64,000 bases of DNA. It comes from Fibrobacter sp. UBA7003. Its GTDB lineage: Bacteria > Fibrobacterota > Fibrobacteria > Fibrobacterales > Fibrobacteraceae. The notes under the pieces were generated by a model. The model was given only the letters and a program-made list of their open reading frames with translations, did no database searches and was not told where the DNA came from. The position numbers were made by a program, and so were the translations under genes. Positions 1-8,916 of the stretch are shown here, one piece after another. The stretch covers positions 1 through 64,000 of the forward strand of contig DJXN01000006.1 of assembly GCA_002449765.1 (NCBI GenBank). Direction: 5' to 3'. The first letter of the stretch is position 1. The number at the start of each line of letters is the position of its first letter.

Positions 1-152
1 TGTCCAACTTTTTGGGTTCAGCTCACTTTGAGCCGGGGCCTTTGCGTTCCGGAGTGTGTTTTCGATCATATTTTGACCTTTTTTCGTATAGGATGTCCCT
101 ATATCGGTCAGTGTGATATATATTTATATTAAACTTAAAAAAGGAGTTTTTT

Positions 153-869
153 ATGGTGTGCAAAAAAATTGCATGTGCTCTTTCCCTCGCCGCGGCGTTC
201 GCTTTCGTGGCTTGTGATGACGAATCCACGTCATTCTCTCCGAAGACCGAAGGCGATGAACAGGAACTTTCCAGCGATTCGAAGGACGTGGATGGTTCCA
301 GCGAGTCTAAGGATGTGAATGGGGATGACGGGAAGGCGGTCTCCAGTTCGTCTGTCGCGGGCGGATTCGACGTGGATGAGATGAAGTGCGACGAGGAAGG
401 CGCGAAGAAGACGAAATCGTACATGGGCCAGGAAATACCCCTTGTTTGCGAAGAGGGCTTCTGGATGCCTGACGAAGAGGCTATGGACGAAATGTACACG
501 TGCGACGAGGAAGGCGCCACCAAGACCGATACGATAACGATGGGAAATAACAGCATGCAGGTTGCTTATGTCTGCGTGGATGGCGAGTGGAAAGTTGATT
601 CCGCGGCCACGGCCAAATGCGACAAGGAAGGCGATGAAATGGAAGTCGACTTCGGTGGCATGGTCATGAAGGCGACCTGTGTCAATGGCACTTGGGTTCC
701 CGATGAGGGGGCCATGGAAGAACAGTTCGTTTGCACGGCGGAAGAAGAAGGCAAAACCAAGGAAATTATGGGTATGCCGTTTGTCTGTACGGATGGCGAG
801 TATATGCCCGATATGGATTTCGACTTTGGTGATTTGCCGGTCGACACGCTTGGCGTAGTTAAAGACTAG
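153..869 (+). CDS. Lipoprotein with four Cys-pair repeat modules
   Basis: Predicted lipoprotein of 238 residues and unknown function. The N-terminus is a lipoprotein signal peptide with lipobox FVAC and Cys21 as the likely lipidated residue. A Ser/Asp/Glu-rich linker (about 22-70) follows. Then come four modules of about 35-40 residues, each with two cysteines (C79/C99, C117/C141, C156/C176, C194/C212); the usual pattern is Cys-Asp-Glu-Glu-Gly, a Met-rich middle, then Cys-x-x-Gly-x-Trp/Tyr. Each pair could form one disulfide (inference). The start at ATG 153 has AAGGAG 7 bases upstream. The next gene, 1076-1801, is a paralogue with the same module, so the pair arose by duplication. I do not recognise a named family. 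Confidence 0.8.
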   Translation: MVCKKIACALSLAAAFAFVACDDESTSFSPKTEGDEQELSSDSKDVDGSSESKDVNGDDGKAVSSSSVAGGFDVDEMKCDEEGAKKTKSYMGQEIPLVCEEGFWMPDEEAMDEMYTCDEEGATKTDTITMGNNSMQVAYVCVDGEWKVDSAATAKCDKEGDEMEVDFGGMVMKATCVNGTWVPDEGAMEEQFVCTAEEEGKTKEIMGMPFVCTDGEYMPDMDFDFGDLPVDTLGVVKD

Positions 870-902
870 TTCCTTCGCCAATACCTTTACGAATAAGCAA
901 AG

Positions 903-931
903 AGCCCCGCAAGGTCGCGGGGTTCTTTTTT
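903..931 (+). terminator. Rho-independent terminator
   Basis: Stem CCCCGC/GCGGGG (905-910 with 917-922) followed by a T-run; it lies 34 bases after the first lipoprotein gene and ends its transcript. Confidence 0.75.
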
Positions 932-1075
932 GGGACAAAAAGCCCCGTGCGGGGTGTTTTGGATCGCTTTTTTATATGCGTTAAATTTGAATTTACTTTA
1001 AGTTACGCAGGTGTAAGTTTCTCGGGACGTATATTTAGGGCGTATGGGAGATCGTTAACCAAAAAAGGAGTAAAA

Positions 1076-1801
1076 ATGAATCTCAAGAAACTTGCTTTGG
1101 CCCTCTCCCTTACGGTGGCCTTCACTTACATGGGATGCGACGATTCCGCAAGTGCCTCCGTGACCGGTGGCGACGAACAGCCGGCACTCTCGAGCGCATC
1201 GACCGGCGATGAAGGTGGTGAGCAGACTGCTACTTCCAGCGATGCTAAGGCTGAATCTGCGGATTCGGGCGATGTACCCCCGGCAAGTTCTGCCGATGTG
1301 GGCCCTGGCACGATTCCGGGGATGGACTCGTCCTTCGTTTTTGACAGCACGGCCATTGCCGACATGATGAAGTGCGATGAGGAAGGTGCCACGCAGAACC
1401 AGATGGGAATCAAGATGACGTGCACCGACGGCCAGTGGACTGTTGATTCCTCTTCTATCGCCGACATGATGAAGTGCGAGGCGGGGGAGACCATGGAACA
1501 GATGGGCATGGTGATGAAATGCGAAGACGGTCACTGGACGCTGGATTCGGCCGCGACTGCGGCGGCCAACACGTGCGACGAGGAAGGTGCGACGAAAACC
1601 GAAAGCATGTCGATGGGTGGTGGAAATGGCTTCGAAATGACGTACATCTGCAAGGACGGCGAATGGGTCGTCGATATGTCTGGAATGGGCGGCCCCGGTG
1701 GTGGCATGAATTTCGGTGATTCCAGCTTCACGATGCCCGGCGGAGGTACGGGGGGCTGGGGCGCGAGGGATTCCTCTAGTACGCAGCCTGCCGGCGAATA
1801 A
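1076..1801 (+). CDS. Lipoprotein with three Cys-pair repeat modules
   Basis: Predicted lipoprotein of 241 residues, paralogue of the gene at 153-869. A frame open from GTG 947 exists, but ATG 1076 is chosen because AAAGGAG lies just upstream and the signal peptide (MNLKKLALALSL..., lipobox YMGC, Cys21) begins there. A Ser/Ala/Asp-rich linker is followed by three Cys-pair modules ending in Cys-x-Asp-Gly-x-Trp, then a Gly-rich tail (GGPGGGM and GGGTGGWG) missing from the paralogue. Exposure at the cell surface or in the periplasm is likely; function is unknown. Terminators follow both paralogues, so they are separate transcripts. Confidence 0.8.
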   Translation: MNLKKLALALSLTVAFTYMGCDDSASASVTGGDEQPALSSASTGDEGGEQTATSSDAKAESADSGDVPPASSADVGPGTIPGMDSSFVFDSTAIADMMKCDEEGATQNQMGIKMTCTDGQWTVDSSSIADMMKCEAGETMEQMGMVMKCEDGHWTLDSAATAAANTCDEEGATKTESMSMGGGNGFEMTYICKDGEWVVDMSGMGGPGGGMNFGDSSFTMPGGGTGGWGARDSSSTQPAGE

Positions 1802-1822
1802 GTTTCTTTCATAACCAACCCT

Positions 1823-1853
1823 AAAGGCCCGCACTCATCGTGCGGGCCTTTTT
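1823..1853 (+). terminator. Rho-independent terminator
   Basis: Perfect 11-base stem AAGGCCCGCAC/GTGCGGGCCTT with loop TCATC and a T-run, just after the second lipoprotein gene. Confidence 0.85.
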
Positions 1854-1882
1854 GTTATATAATCGTTTGTGCAATCGACCGT

Positions 1883-1974
1883 TCGCCTTATTAAGCCTGG
1901 CGCTCTGTCGAGCGCATGCCTTTCGGCTCGGTCATGGACAAGCAAACTTGTCCGCGACTCTCGCCTTATTAAGC
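1883..1974. repeat. Double-hairpin element bounded by 14-bp direct repeats
   Basis: Two perfect hairpins (GCGCTC/GAGCGC at 1900-1915 and GGACAAG/CTTGTCC at 1936-1953) are joined by CTTTCGGCTCGGTCATG-like sequence. The element is bounded by the 14-base direct repeat TCGCCTTATTAAGC at 1883-1896 and 1961-1974; the right copy includes the glgC stop codon. A second element with the same spacer but different stem sequences is at 15332-15403. Confidence 0.65.
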
Positions 1975-3219
1975 TTTGATGATCGTGTCCTTCGCTAGCA
2001 CCACGATGCCGGATTCGGTCACGTGGAAGAGTTTCTTGTCGCGTTCCAGGTCGTAGCCGATCTGGAATCCGGCGGGAATGTGTAGCCCTTTCTCGATAAT
2101 CGCGCGACGGACTTTTGCGCCCGGGCCGATGGTCACGTTCGGGAAGAGGATGGATTCCTCGACGAGCGCGTCCTTCTGAATGGAGACCCCGGGGGAGAGG
2201 ATGCTTTTCACGACGGTTCCGCCGCCGATGATGCAGCCCGAAGACACGATGGAGTCTATGGCCGCTCCCTGGTGGGCGCTGCCGTCACCCGCGAAGAACC
2301 TTGCTGGCGGCTGGTTCCAGTTGAACGTGCGGATGGGCCAGTAGTTGTTGTACAGGTCGAACGGCGGGTTTTCGGAGCAGAGGTCCATGTTCGCTTCGAA
2401 GAAGGCATCGAGCGTTCCTACGTCGCGCCAGTAGCCCTTGGTAGATGCCTGTTCGCCGCGCACGATGTTCGTGTTGAAGTTGTAGACGTAGACGGGGTAG
2501 TCCTTGTAGAGGCGCGGGATGATGTGCTTGCCGAAATCGGTCGCACCTTCGTTTGCGCCCTTCAGGAGCTCGCGCACCAGGAACTTGCTCGTGAAGATGT
2601 AGTTGCCCATGCTTGCAAGGCACCAGCCCGGATGCCCGGGCATTTCCTTCGGGTTTTGGGGCTTCTCCTCGAATCCGATCATGCGGTTGTCCTGGTCCAC
2701 TTCGATAATGCCGAACTCGCGCGCATCCTTGATTGGCACGGGAATCGCCGCAATCGTAAGCAGTGCGGCGCGACTCAGGTGGAAGTCAATCATCTGGTTG
2801 ATGTCCATCTTGTAGATATGGTCGCCGCCGAAGATGGCCACGAGATCCGGACGTTCGTCGGTAATGAGGTTGATATTCTGGAAAATGGCGTCGGCGGTGC
2901 CCTTGTACCAGTCGTCTCCGGTGCGCATCTGGGCAGGTACCAGGTCCACGTACTGGTCGAGGCTAGCATTCAGGTTCCATGCGGCGGAGATGTGCTTGTT
3001 CAGCGAATCGCTCTTGAACTGCGTCAGGACCTTGATTTTGAAGATGCCCGAGTTGATGAAGTTGTTCAAAACGAAGTCGATGATGCGGTAGGTTCCGCCA
3101 AAGTGCACGGCCGGCTTGGCGCGGTCGCGGGTGAGGGGCTGCAGACGGCTTCCCTGTCCGCCAGCCATGATCATGCAAAGGATGTTTTTCTGATGTTCTC
3201 TAGAATAAGACCAACTCAT
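1969..3219 (-). CDS. glgC: Glucose-1-phosphate adenylyltransferase
   Basis: ADP-glucose pyrophosphorylase, 416 residues: makes ADP-glucose from ATP and glucose-1-phosphate for glycogen synthesis in the cytoplasm. The N-terminal nucleotidyltransferase signature GGQGSRLQPLT lies at about residues 20-30, followed by RAKPAVHFGG, which matches the family's activator and substrate-binding region, and by the GGDHIYKMD metal-site motif. The C-terminal third is a left-handed beta-helix with hexapeptide-like repeats. Length is normal. It stands alone on the minus strand with no glgA or glgB beside it. Glycogen storage is well known in Fibrobacter. A hairpin element sits against its stop codon. Confidence 0.95.
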   Translation of the reverse strand: MSWSYSREHQKNILCMIMAGGQGSRLQPLTRDRAKPAVHFGGTYRIIDFVLNNFINSGIFKIKVLTQFKSDSLNKHISAAWNLNASLDQYVDLVPAQMRTGDDWYKGTADAIFQNINLITDERPDLVAIFGGDHIYKMDINQMIDFHLSRAALLTIAAIPVPIKDAREFGIIEVDQDNRMIGFEEKPQNPKEMPGHPGWCLASMGNYIFTSKFLVRELLKGANEGATDFGKHIIPRLYKDYPVYVYNFNTNIVRGEQASTKGYWRDVGTLDAFFEANMDLCSENPPFDLYNNYWPIRTFNWNQPPARFFAGDGSAHQGAAIDSIVSSGCIIGGGTVVKSILSPGVSIQKDALVEESILFPNVTIGPGAKVRRAIIEKGLHIPAGFQIGYDLERDKKLFHVTESGIVVLAKDTIIKA

Positions 3220-3475
3220 AAAACCTCAGTTCGTGCTTAAAGCTCTATTTCTTGTATACATGCGTAATTTATGTAATTTTTTTTTGAAAAATCATTTTTT
3301 TTGCAAAAAAACACGAAAAAATCGAAAAAAGTGATACCGCTGACCTCAGGTGCCGGATTGGGCGGCTTTTATATGCATTTTTCTGGTGTTGCCCTGCTAT
3401 TCCGATTTTATTTTTGTAAATTTTACCGCGTTCGAAATTATCGAAACTAAACGTTAAACCAAACAGGAGCTCATA

Positions 3476-5338
3476 ATGAGTCTTACCCTTAACGATATCA
3501 AGCACCCGAAGATCAGTACTTGGGTGAATGAAATGATTGCCATGTGCGAACCGGACAACGTCGTTGTCGTTGACGGCTCCAAGGAAGAATACGATGCCCT
3601 TATGCAGAAGTGCGTCAAGGCTGGCCTCGCCACGAAGCTCGCCAAGAAGGAAAACTGCTACCTGTTCCGTTCTCTCCCGTCTGACGTGGCCCGCGTCGAA
3701 TCCCGTACCTTCATTTCCTCTGTGAAGGAAGAAGATGCAGGTCCGACCAACCACTGGATCGACCCGTCTGAACTCAAGCAGACGATGCGTAAGCTCTATA
3801 AGGGTTGTATGCACGGCCGTACCATGTACGTGATTCCGTTCTGCATGGGCCCGCTCGGCTCCCCGATTTCCAAGAACGGTATCGAAGTCACGGACTCCGA
3901 ATACGTTGTTCTCAACATGGACATCATGACTCGCGCCGGTAAGAAGGTTCTCGACATCTTCAATGCTGACGTGAACGCTGACTTCGTTCCGTGCCTCCAC
4001 TCCGTTGGTAAGCCGCTCCGCGAATGCGAAAGCGACAACGGCATCTGGCCCTGCGCTGACGTTGAATACAAGTACATCACTCAGTTCCCCGAAGAACGCC
4101 TCATTTGGTCCTACGGTTCGGGCTACGGTGGAAACGCTCTTCTCGGTAAGAAGTGCTTCGCTCTCCGTATCGCTACCGTTCTCGCTCGCGACGAAGGCTG
4201 GCTCGCTGAACACATGCTCATCCTCAAGCTCACCAACCCGAAGGGCGAAGTCAAGTACGTGACTGGCGCATTCCCGTCTGCTTGCGGTAAGACGAACCTC
4301 GCTATGCTCATCCCGACTATCCCGGGCTGGAAGGTCGAAACCATCGGTGACGACATTGCATGGATGAAGTTTGGTAAGGATGGCCGTCTCTACGCCATCA
4401 ACCCGGAAGCCGGCTTCTTCGGCGTAGCCCCGGGTACTTCTGCAGAATCCAACAAGAACGCTCTTATCTCTGCTGAAAAGAACACGATCTACACGAACTG
4501 CGCTCTCACTGAAGACGGCGACGTGTGGTGGGAAGGCATCGGCTACCCGGCTAAGGGCAAGCTCGTTGACTGGAAGGGCAAGACCCGTGACGCTCTCCCG
4601 AAGGACAAGGCTCCTAAGGGCGAAGAAATGGCTCACCCGAACGCTCGCTTCACCGCTCCGGCTAAGCAGTGCCCGTGCATTGCTAAGGAATGGGAAGATC
4701 CGGCAGGCGTGCCTATCTCTGCAATCCTCTTCGGTGGCCGTCGTCCGTCCACCATTCCTCTGGTCCACCAGTCCCTCAGCTGGAACCACGGCGTGTTCCT
4801 CGGCTCCATCGTGGGTTCCGAAATCACGGCTGCCTCTACGATTGACGCCTCTCAGGTCGGTAAGATCCGTCGCGACCCGTTCGCCATCCTCCCGTTCTGC
4901 GGCTACAACATGGGTGACTACTTCAAGCACTGGATCGAAATCGGTAAGAAGTCTACCGAAGACAAGCTCCCGAAGATCTTCTACGTGAACTGGTTCCGCA
5001 AGGATGCCAACAACGAAAAGCTTCCGGGTGGCTTCATGTGGCCGGGTTACGGCGACAACAGCCGCGTGCTCGCTTGGATCTTCGACCGCTGCAACGGTGT
5101 TGACAACGCTGTCGAAACTCCGATCGGTTACATGCCGAAGGAAGGCGCCATCAATACTGATGGTCTCGCTGACTACTATAAGGAAACTCTCCCGGAAATC
5201 ACGAAGGTTGATGTGGAAGGCTGGAAGAAGGAACTCGCTGACGTTAAGGAAAATCACTATCCGAAGTTCGGCAAGCACCTCCCGAAGGAACTCTCCGACA
5301 TCATTGACATGATCCAGGATCGTCTCAATAAGGCTTAA
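3476..5338 (+). CDS. pckG: Phosphoenolpyruvate carboxykinase (GTP)
   Basis: GTP-dependent PEP carboxykinase, 620 residues, interconverting oxaloacetate and PEP with GTP/GDP. The kinase-1 P-loop FPSACGKT with its reactive cysteine is at about residues 266-273, and the downstream [10 protein letters not shown] segment matches the GTP class rather than the ATP class. In a succinate producer the enzyme probably runs toward oxaloacetate, feeding malate, fumarate and succinate (inference). Codon use is strongly biased to C- and T-ending codons, as expected for an abundant protein. An AAACAGGAG site precedes ATG 3476. The 235-bp AT-rich upstream region should hold its promoter and that of divergent glgC. 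Confidence 0.96.
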   Translation: MSLTLNDIKHPKISTWVNEMIAMCEPDNVVVVDGSKEEYDALMQKCVKAGLATKLAKKENCYLFRSLPSDVARVESRTFISSVKEEDAGPTNHWIDPSELKQTMRKLYKGCMHGRTMYVIPFCMGPLGSPISKNGIEVTDSEYVVLNMDIMTRAGKKVLDIFNADVNADFVPCLHSVGKPLRECESDNGIWPCADVEYKYITQFPEERLIWSYGSGYGGNALLGKKCFALRIATVLARDEGWLAEHMLILKLTNPKGEVKYVTGAFPSACGKTNLAMLIPTIPGWKVETIGDDIAWMKFGKDGRLYAINPEAGFFGVAPGTSAESNKNALISAEKNTIYTNCALTEDGDVWWEGIGYPAKGKLVDWKGKTRDALPKDKAPKGEEMAHPNARFTAPAKQCPCIAKEWEDPAGVPISAILFGGRRPSTIPLVHQSLSWNHGVFLGSIVGSEITAASTIDASQVGKIRRDPFAILPFCGYNMGDYFKHWIEIGKKSTEDKLPKIFYVNWFRKDANNEKLPGGFMWPGYGDNSRVLAWIFDRCNGVDNAVETPIGYMPKEGAINTDGLADYYKETLPEITKVDVEGWKKELADVKENHYPKFGKHLPKELSDIIDMIQDRLNKA

Positions 5339-5383
5339 TAGGCATAACAGCCTAGTTTGTTAAGTTCTCCTCCTAACAAACAA

Positions 5384-5416
5384 GTCCCCGTGGCCGCAAG
5401 GTCGCGGGGGCTTTCC
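5384..5416 (+). terminator. Rho-independent terminator
   Basis: G/C-rich hairpin with GCAA tetraloop (GTCCCCG...CGGGGGC) and short T-run after pckG. A second inverted repeat, GTTTGTTA/TAACAAAC, lies just upstream at 5355-5381. Confidence 0.7.
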
Positions 5417-5512
5417 TATTTATAGCGGATATGGCGGTTCGAACGGTTTTAGAATGCTTTTTTTACATTTTTTTTGAAAAAAATCGCTCTTTCCCATTTT
5501 TTTTGAGTATAT

Positions 5513-5525
5513 TCCAAGTTGGAAT
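5513..5525. promoter_or_regulatory. Candidate operator palindrome
   Basis: TTCCAAGTTGGAA lies between a TATATT promoter-like box and the PadR start codon. PadR regulators often bind palindromes overlapping their own promoter. No binding data; inference from position and symmetry only. Confidence 0.35.
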
Positions 5526-5540
5526 AGAAAGAGGTATTGA

Positions 5541-6146
5541 ATGAACCGATATGACTTGGTCCTTCTGGGGCTTATTCTCGAACACGAAAGCAGCGGCTAC
5601 GATATCATTACAGAAATCCGCGACCGCGAACTGGACCGTTGGGCCAATTTGAGCACATCGACCGTCTACAACCGCCTGGCGACCCTCGAAAAGCATGGCT
5701 GCATCGTCGGCCGTTCCGAACGCGATGGCAACCGCCCCGAACGTGTTGTATTCAATATTACAGACAAGGGAAAGGACACGCTCCGCAAGGAAGTCCTCAA
5801 GCACTTGACGGGGTTCAACGACGACCCGCGCACGCTCGGTTTTGCATTCCTCTATGGAGCCGAGAACAAGGAGCTGATTCGCACCCTGGAGGCCCATGAA
5901 CGCCACCTCGTGCTCGAAATCGAGAATCTGGAAAAGATGATTGCCGAAGAACCGCGCCCCACGCTCTACCCGGAAGGCCCGTTCCTCAACTGCATGAGCC
6001 GCGACCACATCCTCGTGGAACTCAAGTACGTGCGTGCCGCCATCGGCATCTTGCGCGACCCCATCCGCAACAAGAAGCTCGACGGCTACTTCTATATCAA
6101 CTTCGGTAACCGCGACTTCGAGAACTTCAATCAGAAGAAAGACTAG
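5541..6146 (+). CDS. PadR-family transcriptional regulator
   Basis: DNA-binding regulator of 201 residues. The N-terminal winged helix-turn-helix (about 1-85) matches PadR: LVLLGLILEHESSGYDI, STSTVYNRLATLEKHG, then the wing around RPERVVFNITDKG. The C-terminal half (about 95-180) is helical with a coiled-coil-like segment, typical of the PadR dimerisation and ligand region. PadR proteins usually repress nearby detoxification or transport genes; here the next gene is the GH94 phosphorylase, but a promoter-like TATATT and 53 bases separate them, so control of that gene is only a possibility. A near-palindrome, TTCCAAGTTGGAA at 5513-5525, sits just before the start and is a candidate autoregulatory operator. 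Confidence 0.88.
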   Translation: MNRYDLVLLGLILEHESSGYDIITEIRDRELDRWANLSTSTVYNRLATLEKHGCIVGRSERDGNRPERVVFNITDKGKDTLRKEVLKHLTGFNDDPRTLGFAFLYGAENKELIRTLEAHERHLVLEIENLEKMIAEEPRPTLYPEGPFLNCMSRDHILVELKYVRAAIGILRDPIRNKKLDGYFYINFGNRDFENFNQKKD

Positions 6147-6199
6147 TTTTTTCTATATTTACCGCGTTAAATTTAACAACCCCCTCTTACGGAGATACA

Positions 6200-8713
6200 A
6201 TGGCTACAAAACAGAAGAAGAGTGTCAAGAAGGTCGCCTCCAAGAAGGCTCCGGCCGCCCAGTACGGCTACTTCGACGACGCTGCAAAAGAATACGTGCT
6301 CACCACGCCGGCAACCCCGATCAAGTGGTGCAACTACGTCGGTACTTTGAACTTCGGCGGTATCGTGGATACCACCGGCGGTACCCTGGTTTGCAAGGGC
6401 GACCCGGCCCTGAACCGTATCACCAAGTACATCGCCCAGATGCCGTGCTCTGACTTCAAGGCCAGCACCATCTACATCCGTATCAAGGAAGCCAAGGGCT
6501 ACACGGTGTTCTCTCCGTTTGTCGTTCCCACCCTCACCAAGATGGACAAGTGGGAATGCCACGTGGGCCTTTCTTACATGCGCTGGATTGCCGAATGCTG
6601 CGGACTCCGCACCCAGGTCACGATTTTCGTGCCGACGGGCTCCAACACTCTCCTCCAGGACATCCAGGTGACGAACCTCGGTGGTGCCGCCAAGGAAGTG
6701 GACATTATCCCGGTCTATGAATTCAGCCACTTCGAAGCTGAAAAGCAGCTCACGAACGCCGACTGGGTCCCGCAGACCATGACCCTCAAGGGCCACTGGG
6801 AAAAGGACGGCCACGTCGTTCTCGAACAGTATGCCTACATGAAGCGCGACTACGCCGTGAACTACGTGACCGCTAACTGCAAGGTCGGTAGCTTCGACGG
6901 TGACCGCCGCGTGTTCCTCGGCGCGAACGAAATGGGCTCCTGGGCCGCTCCGCTTTCCTTGGGCAACAAGGAACTTTCCAACAGCGAATGCGACCGTGGC
7001 GACAACATCGCCGCCCTCATGATTCACGGTGGCAAGATTGCCGCCAAGAAGACTTTCCGTTGCTGCACCCAGCTCGGTCAGGAACAGAGCCTCAAGGTTG
7101 CTGCCAAGGCCATCGCCAAGTACCGCGACCTGAAGAACGTCGACAAGGCTTTCGACGAACTTGCCAAGTTCTGGGAAAACTACCTCTCCACGATTCAGGT
7201 GAAGACTCCGGACGCATCGTTCAACACGATGGTGAACGTCCACAACCCGCGCCAGTGCCACACCACCAAGAACTGGAGCCGCTACCTCTCCCTGTACCAG
7301 CTGGGCTACGGCACCAGCCGCGGTATCGGTTACCGTGACTCCACGCAGGACTTGATGGGTGTCATGAGCCACATGCCGGAAGAAGCCTTGGTCCTCACCA
7401 AGAACCTCATCTCCGTGCAGCGCCCCGAAGGTAACGCCATGCACCAGTACGCCCCGCTCGCCCTCGCCGAAGACAACGGCAACGAAGCGAACGCCGGTGA
7501 CTCCCGCGAAAAGGCTGGCGTCAAGGATGCCAAGGGCAATCCGATGTATGCCGATTGGTACGGCGACGACCACCTCTGGATCATCCTCACCGTGGCTTCT
7601 TACCTCAAGGAAACCGGCAAGATGGATTTCCTCAAGGAAGAGATTCCGTTCTACGTCGCCGGCAAGAAGCGCAAGGACCGTCCGAAGGGCACTGTCCTCG
7701 AACACTTGAAGCGTGCCCTGAAGTTCACCCGTGAACACCTCGGCAAGCACAACCTCCCGCTCCTCGGCTTTGCTGACTGGAACGACTGCATGAACTTGCC
7801 CCTCGGTGCAGAATCCACGTTCAACACCGCCTTGTATGCCAAGGCCCTGCTCGAAATGATGGACATCGAAGAAGCCCTCGGCGACAAGAAGGCCGTCGAA
7901 ATGTACAAGGGCTGGTACGAAGACGTCAAGGCCGCCTTCAACAAGAGCGCCTGGGACGGCAAGTGGTGGACCCGCTGGTTCGACAAGGACGGCAACGGCT
8001 ACGGTGTCGCCAAGGCCAAGTACGGCAAGATCTACTGCAACGGCCAGTCCTGGCCGGTTATCGCCGGCATCGCTTACGGCGACCGCGCCAAGCAGGGCAT
8101 GGACAGCCTGAACAAGCTCCTCAACACCAAGTACGGCGTGAAGAGCTCCACTCCGGGTTACCGCGGCTTTGAACCGGCCGTGGGTGGCATCTCCACCTAT
8201 CCTCCCGGAGCCAAGGAAAACGGCGGTATCTTCCTCCACACCAACCCGTGGGTGATGATTGCCGAAACCATCCTCGGCCGTGGCGACAATGCCTTCCAGT
8301 ACTACAACCAAATTAACCCGGCTTCCAAGAACGACATCCTCGACGTGTTCGAGTCCGAACCGTACTGCTATCCGCAGAACATCCTCGGTGACGAACACAA
8401 GCAGTTCGGCATGGGCCGTAACGCATGGCTCTCCGGTACTTCCACCTGGACGTACCAGGCTGCCACGCAGTTCATCATCGGTATCCGTGCCAACTACAAG
8501 GGCCTCGTGGTTGATCCTTGCATCCCCTCCAAGTGGGATGGCTTCGAAGCAACCCGTAAGTTCCGTGGTGCAACCTACCAGATTACGGTGAAGAACCCGA
8601 AGCACGTGTGCAAGGGTGTCGCCAAGATGGTGGTGGACGGCAAGGAAATCGACTCGAATATTGCCCCGATCTTTACGAAGGGTGTCCATAAAGTCGAAGT
8701 CACCATGGGCTAA
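6200..8713 (+). CDS. Cellobiose phosphorylase (GH94)
   Basis: Glycoside hydrolase family 94 phosphorylase of 837 residues. It splits cellobiose with inorganic phosphate to glucose-1-phosphate and glucose, saving ATP in cellulose use. The N-terminus (after a Lys-rich start) matches the family opening YGYFDDAAKEYVLTTP; the central (alpha/alpha)6 domain holds LGFADWNDCMN with the catalytic acid Asp (about residue 527) and NGQSWPVIAG. The C-terminus carries LSGTSTWTYQAATQFI. No signal peptide, so cytosolic. Cellodextrin phosphorylase is the alternative within GH94, but the length fits cellobiose phosphorylase. Heavy codon bias suggests high expression. Transcription likely starts at the TTTTTTCTATATTT box near 6148-6161, with ACGGAG before ATG 6200. 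Confidence 0.93.
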   Translation: MATKQKKSVKKVASKKAPAAQYGYFDDAAKEYVLTTPATPIKWCNYVGTLNFGGIVDTTGGTLVCKGDPALNRITKYIAQMPCSDFKASTIYIRIKEAKGYTVFSPFVVPTLTKMDKWECHVGLSYMRWIAECCGLRTQVTIFVPTGSNTLLQDIQVTNLGGAAKEVDIIPVYEFSHFEAEKQLTNADWVPQTMTLKGHWEKDGHVVLEQYAYMKRDYAVNYVTANCKVGSFDGDRRVFLGANEMGSWAAPLSLGNKELSNSECDRGDNIAALMIHGGKIAAKKTFRCCTQLGQEQSLKVAAKAIAKYRDLKNVDKAFDELAKFWENYLSTIQVKTPDASFNTMVNVHNPRQCHTTKNWSRYLSLYQLGYGTSRGIGYRDSTQDLMGVMSHMPEEALVLTKNLISVQRPEGNAMHQYAPLALAEDNGNEANAGDSREKAGVKDAKGNPMYADWYGDDHLWIILTVASYLKETGKMDFLKEEIPFYVAGKKRKDRPKGTVLEHLKRALKFTREHLGKHNLPLLGFADWNDCMNLPLGAESTFNTALYAKALLEMMDIEEALGDKKAVEMYKGWYEDVKAAFNKSAWDGKWWTRWFDKDGNGYGVAKAKYGKIYCNGQSWPVIAGIAYGDRAKQGMDSLNKLLNTKYGVKSSTPGYRGFEPAVGGISTYPPGAKENGGIFLHTNPWVMIAETILGRGDNAFQYYNQINPASKNDILDVFESEPYCYPQNILGDEHKQFGMGRNAWLSGTSTWTYQAATQFIIGIRANYKGLVVDPCIPSKWDGFEATRKFRGATYQITVKNPKHVCKGVAKMVVDGKEIDSNIAPIFTKGVHKVEVTMG

Positions 8714-8744
8714 TTTGAATTATAACCGTCGTGATACGGCGTTT

Positions 8745-8794
8745 CCCCAAAGAGGATAACTCCACTAAGGGGTAAAACCCAAGTGTCGTATAGC
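8745..8794. repeat. Dispersed structured element, copy 1
   Basis: Begins CCCCAAAGAGGATAACTC and ends AAGTGTCGTATAGC, with a central hairpin (GGG/CCC). The inverse-oriented copy at 25081-25132 shares both flanks but has a different hairpin stem in the middle. Confidence 0.6.
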
Positions 8795-8875
8795 TCGCCC
8801 CCTCACGTACGCTTAGTACGCTACGGGGGATCGCGCCTGGTCTCACTCGGTTCTAATCCAAATTCGAATTTAAAG

Positions 8876-8904
8876 GTCTGCTTCAAACGAAGCAGACTTT
8901 TTCT
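8876..8904 (+). terminator. Rho-independent terminator
   Basis: Perfect stem GTCTGCTTC/GAAGCAGAC with loop AAAC and T-run. It ends the GH94 transcript about 160 bases downstream, immediately before the next gene's promoter-like box. Confidence 0.85.
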
Positions 8905-8916
8905 ATATATAAGTGT

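Noticed and set aside
947..1075. 43-residue N-terminal extension of the second lipoprotein
   Set aside because: A clear ribosome site and signal peptide start at 1076; the extension crosses the promoter-like box.
6173..8689. 838-codon open frame opposite the GH94 gene, and similar long antisense frames at 3269-5278, 28114-30627, 32354-35146 and 44788-46704
   Set aside because: They lie exactly opposite strongly recognisable genes whose codon bias removes stop codons on the other strand; their translations have no domain or sensible start.
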